Assembly (NCBI GenBank): GCA_015178975.1
Contig: WHVD01000096.1
Coordinates: 62,001 to 126,000, forward strand
Direction: 5' to 3'
DNA: 64,000 nucleotides
From: Hysterangium stoloniferum
Lineage: Eukaryota > Basidiomycota > Agaricomycetes > Hysterangiales > Hysterangiaceae
A model generated the notes under the pieces. That model ran no database searches and was not told the origin of the DNA. It saw only the letters and a program-made list of their open reading frames with translations. The position numbers and the translations under genes are program-made. Of the stretch, positions 11,690-22,800 are shown one piece after another. Every line of letters starts with the position of its first letter. Position 1 is the first letter of the stretch.

Positions 11690-12310
11690 AGTGGATAAGA
11701 TTTGCGATTTGCCCGTTTCAGAAGCCGTCTCCCAGGATCATTCAAGGTACATTGATCTAGCGTCTTGATGATTTTGGTCCTCACAACATGTTCACGCTCC
11801 GGCAACACTACTGGGTTTACAGCTAATTTTACGAACTTGGTGGTCCTGTTATTGTAATTGATGGAGGGGAAGCACCAGGAACTGCTCATTTATCTTCCAT
11901 TAACAGTGGCATTGTAGTGAAACTACAGGTGGCTTGACCGTAATCCTTGTTTCTAGAATTTCCACAGAATCACTGCGGTAGTTTACGAACGATCAAGTAT
12001 TGCGAATTTCTTAGCTGATGCTAATTTTACTGCCGCAGCACGAATTCCAAAAGACTTTCCTGCCCTTTGCATGCCTCGAATTTATTACGGGGGATGGGTA
12101 AATATCCAGGACTTGTGTACGGAGCTATCGCGTCCAGCGGAGTGATGCATGACCGCAATATTGACGTTGTACGGAACGCATTGCGAGATTGTTCACCGAC
12201 CGTGGTGATTGATGGCTGTAAAAACGACAAACATCGCCCTTCGTCGGCCAGATCTCTCGAGGACGCATTCGGATATATCGGACGGCCTGACGACGACTTC
12301 TTTCTGTAAA
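11690..12310 (+). pseudogene. Decayed S28 serine carboxypeptidase (prolyl carboxypeptidase family)
   Basis: Fragments of the peptidase S28 family appear in the right order but in different frames. They are a DDFGPHNMFTLRQHYWVYS block, a TAA stop, FYELGGPVIVIDGGEAPGTA, an ETTGGLTVILV piece in a shifted frame, IANFLADANF with RIYYGG, then KYPGLVYGAIASSGVMHDR and a LEDAFGYIGRPDDDF piece. In the family the YYGG-to-YPGLVYGAIASS stretch carries the catalytic GGSYxG serine motif. Here the serine segment is missing at a frame change near 12090. With at least one internal stop and several shifts, and no splice sites that repair them, this is best read as a pseudogene of a secreted peptidase. Sequencing error at every break is unlikely. 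Confidence 0.75.
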
Positions 12311-12906
12311 TGGTGTGAACCATCATTAGCGATAGGTAGCAGGAGAAGCGCTAGTCGCAGGGTTCCTGGTTCAAATTATCCGATACGGCATGCCAGATTT
12401 AACCTCCTTTCCGAGAACCAGGGTTTGGGGTGGAATTAATGAATTATTTCGTGTCACTCTTCCGTCGGCTATCGAGTACACAATTTATCTTCTCTCCCTC
12501 TCTCTCTTTTTTTGTCAAGTTTTTTTTAGTTTACTCAACGTGCTTGGCCGTTCGATCTCCACTGTTTTGTAGGAATTGTAATTCGGCACGTACCAGTGTG
12601 ATGGAGGATTAAATTATGACCCCCATTTTCCTTATGATATCACTGATCGGGCAAAGCTGGTACTTACGTACAGGTTGTATAAATAGTCACACGACTATAT
12701 GTGCGAGAGATTTGACTTCACCACGAGACAAGCGCGCCTCCTATATTCTGCACCACCAGAGCTCTTGCGCGGTAAACGTCTCCTTTCCATATTAGGACTC
12801 TGCTTGTATTTGCGGCAACAGATGGACACTCTTCTCTCGGCAGTGGCCGTTCCCACGGTCGTTTTTTTGCCTTCGCTTAGTGTGCACTCGACCCTTTACG
12901 AACACA
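12311..12906. other. Intergenic, upstream of GGC1
   Basis: About 600 bases with a CT-rich tract near 12490-12530 and no protein-like frame. It probably holds the GGC1 promoter and 5' UTR. Confidence 0.5.
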
Positions 12907-14125
12907 ATGTCTCCCGTACCTTCTGGCAAGAGTAAAGAGTCTGGAACGGCTCGTGTCTTGGGATCTGGAGCCTCAGGCAAGTCCCTTGTTCAGCAGCGTT
13001 TTTTCCCTTCAATCTGGAACGTGAAAGCACAGGTGTCGCCGAGCTCCTTGTCTTCCATCCGGTTGACACAATCGCAAAGCGTCTGATGAGCAACAAAAAC
13101 AAAGTGTGATCCAATCATTTTAACTCGGCTGGAAAACACTTATTTGATTTCAGGTGTCCTTGTCCACATTGTCGTCTATTGTTTTCCGCGAACACGCTTC
13201 TTCTGGGTTAGGGCGAAAGTTATTCAGCTTGTTCCCCGGGTTGGGATACGCTGCTGGCTACAAGGTTGCTCAAAGAATATACAAATTTGGTGGACAACCG
13301 TGGTTCAACGATCTGCTGGTCTCTCGGTATAAGACGCAGTTCACGAATGCATTTGGTGAGCGTCGGGGGAGAATGATCATGCAGGCTACAGCAGGGAGGT
13401 GAGCTAGTTCATATCTTATCGACCAAGTGGTGTTAATAGCAGAGATTTGCTGCAGCTTGACCGGTATTGGAGAAGTAGTAAGTTCAAGCCATCCTGAAAT
13501 ACTTATTTGGGAATGACCAGGTTTGAACCAGGTTCTTCTGCCTCTTGATGCCTTGAAGATCAAGCGTCAGGTTAATCCGGAGGCTTTCCGAGGTCGTGGT
13601 GTTGTCAGAATATTCATGGAGGAAGGCACTACTCTCTATCGTGGTTGGGGATGGACGATGGCTCGAAATGCCCCTGGTAGTTTTGCGGTATGTTTCTCAA
13701 CCTATGGATTGTTTGCTCCCGCCGACGAATACACACAGCTGTTTGGAGCGTCTGCTGTGACAAAAGAGTATGCGCTAGGCGTGACAGATTATTCCAAAGC
13801 TACATGGGGGCAGAATTTCGTTGCATCAATAGCAGGCGCAGTCGCATCTATTACTGTCGCAGCGCCCCTTGATACCGTAAAGACACGCATTCAGAACGCC
13901 AACTTTGAGAACAAAGTTAGCGGTGTAACCGTCATCAAAGAAATGGTAAAAAATGAGGGAATGACCGCATTCTTCAAAGGTCTTACGCCTAAAGTGTGTA
14001 TTTTGTTCTTTCCCGCTCAAGTAATTACTAAATACAGTATTTAGATTCTGGTTGTAGGGCCGAAACTTGTTTTCAGTTACACTTTGGCGCAATCCCTGAT
14101 TCCCCTGTTTGGAAAATATGTTTAG
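12907..14125 (+). CDS. GGC1: Mitochondrial GTP/GDP carrier
   Basis: Exchanges GTP for GDP across the inner mitochondrial membrane; needed for mitochondrial nucleic acid and iron metabolism in yeast (Yhm1/Ggc1). Seven exons (12907-12976, 13033-13103, 13154-13398, 13456-13477, 13532-13687, 13739-13993, 14045-14125) give 299 residues, the normal length. The model runs colinear with yeast Ggc1, including FHPVDTIAKRLMSN, LFPGLGYAAGYKV, GSLTGIGEVVLLPLDALK, YRGWGWTMARNAPGSFA, APLDTVKTRIQN and AFFKGLTPK. The three Px[DE]xx[KR] repeats are present. Intron 1 has a GC donor (AG/GCAAGT), the only one that keeps the conserved reading frame. Exon 4 is just 22 bases. Confidence 0.95.
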
Positions 14126-14449
14126 ACGATACAATGTTAGACACTCTTCCCTACTTACCCTCATCCCATTTTTTGGAAATACACTAGACACCTAGATTCC
14201 CAGATGCATTTGAGATTCTTGGAGCCCATATTTTCTTACATTTGTCAATCCTACTCTTACATGTACACAATTTGAAAGCCGAGAAACCGACAACGTTGAG
14301 GAAATATGATTCATGTAGATTCAAAGTTTAGTGACTGTAAACAGCTTGGTTCCCGTGGTTCAAGATAGTCGTCTAACCACGTTACTGCAATCTATGCTGG
14401 TTGCAGCGGTCTGAAGGAGGGCTTTGGATTATATTGATAAATTCAATGG
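14126..14449. other. Intergenic, between convergent 3' ends
   Basis: About 320 bases between the stops of GGC1 and the uL1m gene. Should hold both 3' UTRs. Nothing else seen. Confidence 0.5.
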
Positions 14450-15484
14450 TTAGGCTACATCTGAGATAGTAATTCCTGGGCCTTGTTGTGAGCTAAGAAC
14501 AATGCGCGAAATGGTCACCGCTGGAAGACGAAGGCAAGTGAGTATACATTGCATAGCGAACTTTAAACAGTCCTACTTGGCCTAGCTCCCGACTTTTCTC
14601 CCTCTGGACGTCCGATAGCTTTCTTCACTGAGTCAATGAAAAATCGTACGTTCTTCAAGAGGTTCTCTTCGGGAAAATTCACCTTGAAGGACAAGAATAA
14701 TAAACAACCGAGCTCCAGACCGATCTGCTGAAAAAAAAACAAGGCTGACCTTGCCAATCGGAGTTCTGATAGTGCCCGCTTTGTCTCCTGCCCATTGATT
14801 ACTCCCTTTCAGCTTTCGGATGTATGTTGCAGGGTCTTCTAAAACTGTCCCTCGACGTTCAGTGGGCATTAACCCCCGGGGGCCCAGAATTCTTCCCAGT
14901 CTTGGCGCAATGAGTTTGACCAGTGCTGGAGTGGCCAAAATCACGTTCGCTTGGTGTCTCCCGCTGATGACGCCATCTACCAAGTCCATTCCTCCCACAA
15001 TATCCGCACCAGCAGATCGCGCAGCATCAGCAGCACGTCCGTCGGCAAACACGAGTATGCGATCGTCCTTTGCAGGTTTAGGCGCAAAGGGCAACGAGAT
15101 CCGTCCTCGCGGCGGAACAGAACCCCGTCCGAGCATGGTCTTGATGACAAGCTCATAAGTGGCATTTGGATGGGCTATCTCTACGGCCTGCTCGAATGAA
15201 TATGTCAATGTAGGGGCACAGGTTACGGGACATACGCGCAATGTGCGAATAGCATCCAAAAGTGTCATTTTTTCGTTCTCATACAGACTTTGCGTTTTGA
15301 GGGCGCGTTTTATCTCCCGCCTACGCTCCTTTGCCTGCAGCTTCTTCTTTGAGATGGAGGGTGGAGGCTTCACCTGTCTTTTCCGGGCCATAGCTGGCGC
15401 GGTGGTAGATATAAACCGAGGGAACAATGATGTATCCGATCGAAAAACATGGCGGGCACTAGCTTGACGGCAGATTGAGAGCAT
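14450..15484 (-). CDS. MRPL1: Mitochondrial large-subunit ribosomal protein uL1m
   Basis: Five exons, 15236-15484, 14750-15187, 14577-14682 and 14450-14520 with an in-frame 48-base intron at 15188-15235, give about 287 residues (four coding exons in total). The N-terminus MLSICRQASARHVF is Arg-rich with no acidic residues, as expected for a mitochondrial presequence. L1 family motifs follow: DAIRTLR, NATYELVIKT, RISLPF, ADIVGGMDLV, ILGPRGLMP, GTIRTPIGK, then FPEENLLKNV and a final VLSSQQGPGITISDV. The last exon was recovered past an apparent stop in the upstream frame: the 56-base intron with donor GTAGGA leads into the conserved C-terminal strand. An upstream in-frame ATG at 15514 is possible but would place acidic residues before the presequence. 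Confidence 0.92.
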
Positions 15485-15833
15485 GTCGACTATAATTTCC
15501 GCGTCACTTGTCACACCATGAGTACGCAGTCACATATGCATATAACAACTATGACCGTTTAGTCTTTGAAAGAGGAGTTATGATATTACATCTTTATACC
15601 ATGGACTGATTTATATTTTTTGTGTCAGACACTAAAAACACCCGGAGGCTGGCTGCCGCTCATGGCAAGCTATGACTGAATTGACAATTTTCCAGAGATA
15701 TGTGAGCTTTCTATTGTGCCTCAGTTTATCGAATTTCATGCAGGGGATTAAGTGACCAATGCTTAATTGTCGGGGACACTAACACATGGTAATATCGTAC
15801 TTAAAACTATATTACAGAACGGATCATTTGTGA
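15485..15833. other. Intergenic, upstream of uL1m and of tRNA-Ser
   Basis: About 350 AT-rich bases. No protein-like frame or repeat seen. Confidence 0.5.
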
Positions 15834-15926
15834 GACGCTTTGCCGCAGTGGTTACCGGGTTCGCCTGCTACTATTCAGCTTAGCGAATGTGCTTTGCACA
15901 CGTGCGTTCGAATCGCACAGGCGTCG
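15834..15926 (+). tRNA. tRNA-Ser(GCT) with an 11-base anticodon-loop intron
   Basis: The fold is complete. The acceptor stem GACGCTT pairs with AGGCGTC (15834-15840 with 15919-15925). The D arm contains the GCAGTGGTTA box. The anticodon stem TTCGC pairs with GCGAA around a loop carrying anticodon GCT at 15867-15869. About 11 bases (near 15871-15881) sit directly after the base 3' of the anticodon, the usual place for a nuclear tRNA intron. The long variable arm TGTGC-TTT-GCACA is typical of serine tRNAs, and the T arm is GTGCG-TTCGAAT-CGCAC. TTATTTTT follows as a Pol III terminator. Confidence 0.9.
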
Positions 15927-16057
15927 TTATTTTTGTGCAATAATTTCCTACATACCACTTGTTATATTTTTCGCTATTTTGGTTATATCTTTTTCTTTGA
16001 AACATTTTAAATTCAAGTATTCTAGGTATTATTAGATCGGCCCCACATCATATTCTA

Positions 16058-17485
16058 TTATTTCCCTAGGTCCGTCAATCTTTTCCCCAGCTCTTCAACT
16101 CTTACCTCTAGTCCCGAGACATTGGATGATACAACCTTTCCGTTCTCATTTAGACTAGTCTCTACCGTTTGAACTGCCTTCTCAAGTTCCTGCAATGCGC
16201 CTCTTACCCTCTTCTGCTCGTCCTCCATGCCTTTTAGCGTTTCTTCAAATGAAGCCGCGCTAGTGTGCAGTGAAGAGAGTGTGCGTAATCGCGCTAGAAT
16301 GTGTGGTATATGCGGCAATAATGGAGATAGGCGTGCTACAACGGGCTGTATCGACTCTTGAAGAGGTGACGGAAGAGATGCGGTTTGACCCTGGGATTGA
16401 CGGCGATTCTGCGATGCAGCATGCGAGGAAGAGGCACGCTCGAGATCGGACAGTAGCAGCTTGAGCCGACGAGAGATTGAATCAATGTGGCGAGGTTGAG
16501 TGAGAAGTGTGAGTTGGTTGCTGAGCCTTGAAATCAGGGGGAGCAGGGGGGGAGGGAGGGGGGATGACTTTTGAACCCATCAACGTACTTAAGATGAAGT
16601 ATTTCTGAGAGACGTACCTCGTCCAAAGTTGTTCCAGCTGATCCAACAAGGTTCTCGAGGTTGCCGACCCGTGTATCCATCCCAGCAAGATCGGGTGATA
16701 CATAATCCTCCTTGGTAGGCTTGTCAGTTTCGGTGCTGAATGGGTCGGGAGTCGCGTTTACATCGCCGGGCTTAAGGATACGTTCTACCAGCTTGCCTCG
16801 GCCGTCCTTGCTTTTTGTGACTCTCTCCAATCGGCTTCTTACATCCAACAACCCTTTCATGAGCTCGCCAGGGTCGACCATCTCGCCATTGTCATCGTGT
16901 AAAAGTGGATTGGAGGGATCAGATAGCTCCCCTTCGAGAGATGCTATCTCATGCTGAAGACTACGGAGACGCTGAGACAGGGGAGGTGGACGTGTAGGTG
17001 CATCGTCTGCGTCGGATGTTGGTGACGGTGGATAGGTGTAGATTAACCGGGGTCGACGCTCTAGAATATTGGATAAGTCAATTAAGTACCATATATCAGT
17101 ATGACCTGCAACACACGCCGTCTCTTCTCAGCATCCCTAAATTTTTTGGATGCTGCCTCAGTTGCCATAAGCGGACTGGCGTCCAACTCCTCGAGGGATG
17201 CAAGCTGTTCACCGGTTACACCACGACTTCGAGTTCCAACACGTTGCGGACCTGCCGCATCCTCGTCGCTAGTATGATCCTTGCGATAACACCGTGTTAG
17301 ATGCATTGCACAGCCCGGAACAACTAGCCAAAACGTACGTCTTGTTGAGTTGTATTAAATGTGTCTGGAGTTTCGTAAACATCTTGTGCAGTATCCTTGA
17401 AATTATGTGAACAAAGTGGTTATTGCGTACGACGAGATAAATACGTTACGATATCGGGCAAGCCAGCATATTTTGCGGCACTCAT
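16058..17485 (-). CDS. DCTN2: Dynactin subunit 2 (p50/dynamitin)
   Basis: Component of dynactin, the dynein activator; its dynamitin subunits bridge the shoulder to the Arp1 filament. Five exons, 17450-17485, 17339-17395, 17117-17279, 16618-17060 and 16058-16567, give about 402 residues. The start MSAAKYAGLPDID and DVYETPDT match the conserved Arp1-capping N-terminal peptide. The rest is largely coiled coil: QHEIASLEGEL, LVGSAGTTLDE, SPLPPPLLPLI, HIDSISRRLKLLLSDLER and a C-terminal LEVRVEELGKRL. The intron at 16568-16617 was placed so that the conserved PLPPPLLPL segment is coding. The gene is divergent from the carrier at 17679, with 193 bases between the two start codons. Confidence 0.9.
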
Positions 17486-17678
17486 TGTGGCAGTGGGTGG
17501 CCTTTGGAGTCCTGATGGTGAGCAGCGCGCTCTTGGCCTCAATCAGGTAGGCGCCAGTAGGATCATGAAAAACATTGTTGGTTCATACGGTGACCTTTTA
17601 TCTCCTTTCTCTCTACTCTGTCCTTTAGAGCAAGTCTCGCTCATTTATATGAACGTTTAATATACCCTACACGCACAT

Positions 17679-19112
17679 ATGACAACGTCTGCTCAATCCT
17701 CGTCCTCGTCGTCATCTTCGACCTCAGCCCCTAGTTCACTATCCACATCATCCGACGGCAATATAGCATTGCAACCACCGCGCCGTAACATTCTCGGATT
17801 CGTTGATCCACAAATCTCATCGTATTTTATTGCTGGCGGCATTGCTGGCGCTGCATCGCGAACCGTAGTCAGTCCACTTGAAAGGCTGAAGATTATTCAG
17901 TGCGTATTGCGCAGCGATCCCCTGTTTATTTTATTCCGAAACGTTTTTTTGTCAGACAAATACAACCCCGGACGGGTGATGGACAATACCGTGGCGTGTG
18001 GCGAAGTCTGGCTAGAATGTACCGCGAGGAAGGCTTCAAGGGTTTTATGCGGGGAAATGGCATAAATTGCATACGGATCGTACCCTATAGTGCCGTCCAA
18101 TTTACTACGTTTGTTTTTCTTGCCTTTTCTCTGTTTTATTTTTCATTGACAGACATCACAGCTACGAACAGCTGAAAAAGGTATGATGCAATAACAGGCT
18201 CCCCTATGCCAAGCCTAATTTTACTCCTAGCTTTTTACAAATAAAGGGGCGCGACCATTGGATACGCCTACGCGTCTTGTCGCCGGTGCTCTTGCGGGTG
18301 TTACATCAGTGTGCACGACATACCCTCTTGATCTTGTTCGGTCGCGACTTAGCATCGCATCGGCGTCGTTAACCTTACCCACCACTAGTGCATCGGCTCC
18401 ATCCACAACTCCCGCAATATCGGGCGCGCGATCTGCTTTGTCATACCACACAGCCGCCGCTGCACGATCGAACCTTGGCATTTGGGGAATGACGGCCAAA
18501 GTCATGCGCGAAGAAGGCGGCGTGCGTGCATTATACCGTGGCCTCGTGGCGACTGCTATGGGTGTCGCACCCTATGTCGGGATTAACTTTGCTGCATATG
18601 AGGCCCTGCGAGGAGTGATCACACCTCCCGGAAAGACGAGTGTTGCAAGGAAGCTATCATGCGGAGCGTTGGCAGGTAAATTGTTGAGTTGTCTCTCTGC
18701 TGGTGGGTTGCTATCTGACAGTGACAATTTTAGGATCCATTTCACAAACATTGACTTATCCTTTTGATGTGTTACGGCGGAAGATGCAGGTGGTAGGAAT
18801 GACACAGAACGTATTGGAGCAGAAATATAATGGCGCATGGCATGCGCTGAAGGCAATTGTTCAGACGGAGGGTTTCGTAGGCCTGTATCGCGGATTATGG
18901 CCAAATCTGCGTAAGTTGGTGTTTGCCTTGCATTTATTTCGACCGATCTGATTTAATCACATTGTCTGTATACTCTGCGATCAGTTAAAGTTGCGCCGAG
19001 CATAGCGACTTCGTAAGTCAATTGTGTCTGAAGGCGTACCTTGTACCTTGCAGCTGACACCGGGTCTAGATTTTTCACGTACGAAATGGTGAAGGAATTT
19101 CTTGGATCATAG
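17679..19112 (+). CDS. Mitochondrial carrier, Ypr011c-like (adenine nucleotide/APS-PAPS type)
   Basis: Seven exons (17679-17899, 17956-18108, 18162-18180, 18231-18675, 18734-18910, 18985-19012, 19070-19112) give about 361 residues. Three SLC25 repeats are visible: SPLERLKI, TYPLDLVRSRL and TYPFDVLRRKM, each followed by YRG or MRGNG-type ends. Blocks such as GGIAGAASRTVVSP, GNGINCIRIVPYSAVQFTTYE and APSIATSFFTYE match yeast Ypr011c, which carries APS and PAPS; the SLC25A16/A42 group is the nearest alternative. The N-terminus has a serine run not found in the yeast protein, and repeat 2 has an Ala/Ser/Thr insert. Exon 3 is 19 bases, and its acceptor was chosen to restore VQFTTYEQLKK. Confidence 0.85.
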
Positions 19113-19873
19113 GGCAACAGCTTTTTTTTATTTACCCTTAGAAACTAAAACGGGACATATATATATAGATTATTGCCACATGTATGTGCTTCTTGCATAA
19201 TAACGTACTTGGTATTACCACGTCACATTGTCAATCTATAGTACGGAGCACGGTTGATCCAATCATGCACCTTCTGCTTCTAAACAAGATCAGGATAGTG
19301 TTGGTCAAGATATACCACCAAGTAATGCTCCTTTGCAACATTAGGCGGTGCCTTTTGAGACAATTTCACGTGAATATGATTTATGATCGGTGCTAGAATA
19401 ATCAGCACAATGCGCGGATATCCTAGTGAAACGTATCAGTGATGGGAACAGGATACGATCTTGTGAGAGCTGACAATCAAGATAACGGTGCCCAGCGTTC
19501 TTGCTCAACGTCTGAAAGGACGCTGGATGGTGTAACATCGTCAGGGGGTAGATGTAACCGTACAAGCAATATATCCTAACAAAGATTCAGAACAGGTAAG
19601 AAATAAGAGAAAATGGCCGTATCTATGTGACATGGTATCCGTGACTAGACCCCCAAGTAACCCCGCATGGCCTCGTAATTTACCGTACTACACCATACCT
19701 CGCCCACCACTTCCATTACTTACGCCTCTTAGGCTTTGTTATATACCCTAAGCGTGCTCGTCATTTTCGAAGTCGTTGCTGCCAGCTCATTATTAAGTAG
19801 CTACTTACCTGTCACTCACATCATCATCCCATCAGGCCAACACACATCAAGCGCGGAGACTCGGAAGGAACGA
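19113..19873. other. Intergenic, upstream of the RhoGAP gene
   Basis: About 760 bases. A TTCACGTGAA palindrome lies near 19365. The RhoGAP frame stays open upstream to an ATG at 19736, but that extension is hydrophobic and unlike the rest. No other gene seen. Confidence 0.45.
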
Positions 19874-22800
19874 ATGTCTCTGTCACCCTCTGGCAACTTC
19901 TCAATCATCGGTTCTTCCTCCAGCTTCAGCTCTTCCAAGTCTTCCTTGTTGACTCTGCCGACTGACGAAGCCTCTTCCCAATCAGACGTCGCTGACCTCG
20001 ACTCCCAATCTATGCCTCGAGGCGACATCTCCGCCTACGAAATCGCAGAAAGTCCAAACCACGCTGCTACAAAAGCCTCCCTTTCCTCAGGTCAAACTGC
20101 CTCTGCGACTCAGAAGATAAGGCGTGTTTTCAAGCGTCGCAGACCCTCTCAGGATTCAGCTGGCATATTGTCCGCGATGTTGTCGGCAGATGAGCAATGG
20201 CGTTCCGACCCTCACCCCCTCGCATCCTCTTCAAACCAACTATCAAGACCTGCAGCCATTCGTTCCACATCCTCTCGCCCATCCGCGGCAAAACTAACTA
20301 TGAACTTATTCAGCCGAAAAAATTCCTCACCAGATCCCCAACCGCCGCCCCTTCCGCCTAAACCATCTCGCCCACCCCCGCCTGCTATCCAACTCAACAC
20401 AACCAGCAAACTACCTCGACCACGTAGTAGTGTTATGGTTGCCTCACCTAGCATCAACCCGGCAATTGAATTCATGCGTGACACGGAGGCGAAGCAGCAA
20501 CACCTCACTGAGGGTGATGTGGCAAGGGCTCGTATGGAAGTTTCGGTATCTCAGGCATCGCCAGAGAGTAAGGAAAAATGGCGCAGGAGTGATTCGACGA
20601 TGGATAGCGGTCACACAGTCCGACCTACTAATCTTCCCGAGTCAGGCACAGGTAATAAACGAGTTAGCGCATATTTGGCCTCTCCAACGAGTGATGGCGA
20701 CATTGATTTGCTTGAATTTCTTGCTGGGGCACCCGTCCCAGACAAGCAACGCTCAGAGCGCCACGTGGAAGCACCGATGGGAAAGCAGTCAAAACGACGC
20801 TCACTGTCTCTGAACATTCATGTGCCCTTGTCGCACACTTCATCCCCCGCATCCACACATTACATCCCACCTAATCCTGCGCCGCTTTCTACTACCGACC
20901 TCACATCAGTTCGCGGCCCTTACAACCAGGTTTATTCACATACTCACACTGCTTCTCGGACAGAGAATCCTGCTATTACGCGTACCCCCGCAAGCGGTCA
21001 AACTTCACCTACCACCAAGACCAATATTCGAAATCGTCTCAATGCATGGACTTCTGCCGCTGGTGGAAATCGCACCCCTTCGCCTTCGCCTTCACCCATT
21101 GCATTAGCTTCCACTTCCTCACCATCTCTGTTACCGGGATCCAATGTATCTCTACAGATTGTGAAGCCACGTCGTACGCCAGTAGCATCTAATGCCAGTC
21201 AGGGCGAACTCCATGCTATCAACGCTGTGCGTCACATACAAAGCCGTGTTAGATCTCCTTCGAACTCGTCGATCTCGAACGGTGCTGGCATTAAACAAGC
21301 TGCGACGACACTGACTAGTGGTGCAGGAGCTATAGCCTACGGTCTTGGAAAACGTGCGTACGAGAGGGTCAACCGAGTATTGGGCTCACAGTCTAATACT
21401 TCTGGTTCTGGTTCTGACACTCCGAGTCATCGACATCCAAGTCCAGTACTCATACCCAGTCCTTCTGGTGCTAATAACGCTCATGGGCCTCACAATAACC
21501 ACTTTGGGCCATCTTCTTTTCCCCGGCGCACTCCCAATGCCTCTTCTGGGACATGGTCGATCCCTTCCCAGACCGGTTCGCGCTCATCGTCTGAGAAAGA
21601 TCCATCTGGTCGAGACACGCCAGCAAGCACCTCTGGGTCATCGGGATCTGGCGCATTGGGTAGACTGATACGTCCTCCGCCACGAAATAACGGTGTCACG
21701 TCTGGTATTGTCTTTGGGAGAGAACTTTGGGAATGTGTGAAGGATACCCGTGCACCAGTTACACCTTCACCTTTGGATCCTTTGTCTGGACGTATGATTC
21801 CGGCACTGGTCTATAGATGTGTGCAGCACTTGCATAGATGGGGTCTTGAAGAGGAAGGACTATTCAGGTTTGTTGAATACTATTCATCATTGTTGTATAG
21901 CGTCGTTGAGGGCTTGCCTTTAGGATATCTGGGCGATCTAGTCATATCACGCGCTTGAAAACCCAATTCGACGCAGGTGAGTCCATTGCACACTTGTCTG
22001 ATAATAGCTTGTGGGTTAACTAACAGTATCATACAGGAGCAGATTATAATATTATCGACTGTTCACCATCAGAGCTTGATCCCCATGCTGTTGCCTCTGT
22101 TTTCAAAGCCTATCTCCGAGAATGTAAGTTATCTCCACCCTGCTCAGACGATATCTAATGATTTTAGTGCCTGAGCCTATTTTGACCAAGGCCCTTGCAT
22201 CTCTTTTTGACAACGCGATAACTGCGGAAAATAGCCGTGCTATCCCTACTGGCGTGACTGGCGCACTTGCGAAGACGGTAGGGCAGAATGGACCGTCACT
22301 TCCCTCTAGCCCTACTGGTCCCCGGCCTATGCCCATACCAATGCTACGCAAACCACCATCGCTCTCAACATTCACTCTCCCGACTTCGTCTTCTCTTCGT
22401 GCACCTTCTAACACTCTGATCGAAACCCTCGGTGACTTAATATCACGTTTGCCAAGAGAAAATCATGATCTACTACTGACTGTGGTGGAGTTAATCAAGG
22501 CAACAGCTGCCCGCAGCAAAGAGACCAAGATGCCCCTAAGCAATTTACTCCTCGTGTTCTGTCCGAGCTTACATATGGTGCCGACACTATTGCGTGCATT
22601 TTGTGACGTCCCGGATATATGGGAAAGGACCTCGGAAGTGTTGGATAACTCCAAGGTGCATGTGGAGGAAGATGATGTTGAGAGCACCAATTCTGATTCA
22701 AGCTCCGACATCGAGTACGAGGATCAGGACTTGGTCCCGTTGCCTTCCAGCTTGAAGGGCAAAGGGAGGGAGATTATTGATGAAGATCGTCATACGGACA

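Noticed and set aside
12320-12400. tRNA-like GGTTCAAAT sequence
   Set aside because: The flanking bases do not form a T stem or an acceptor stem.
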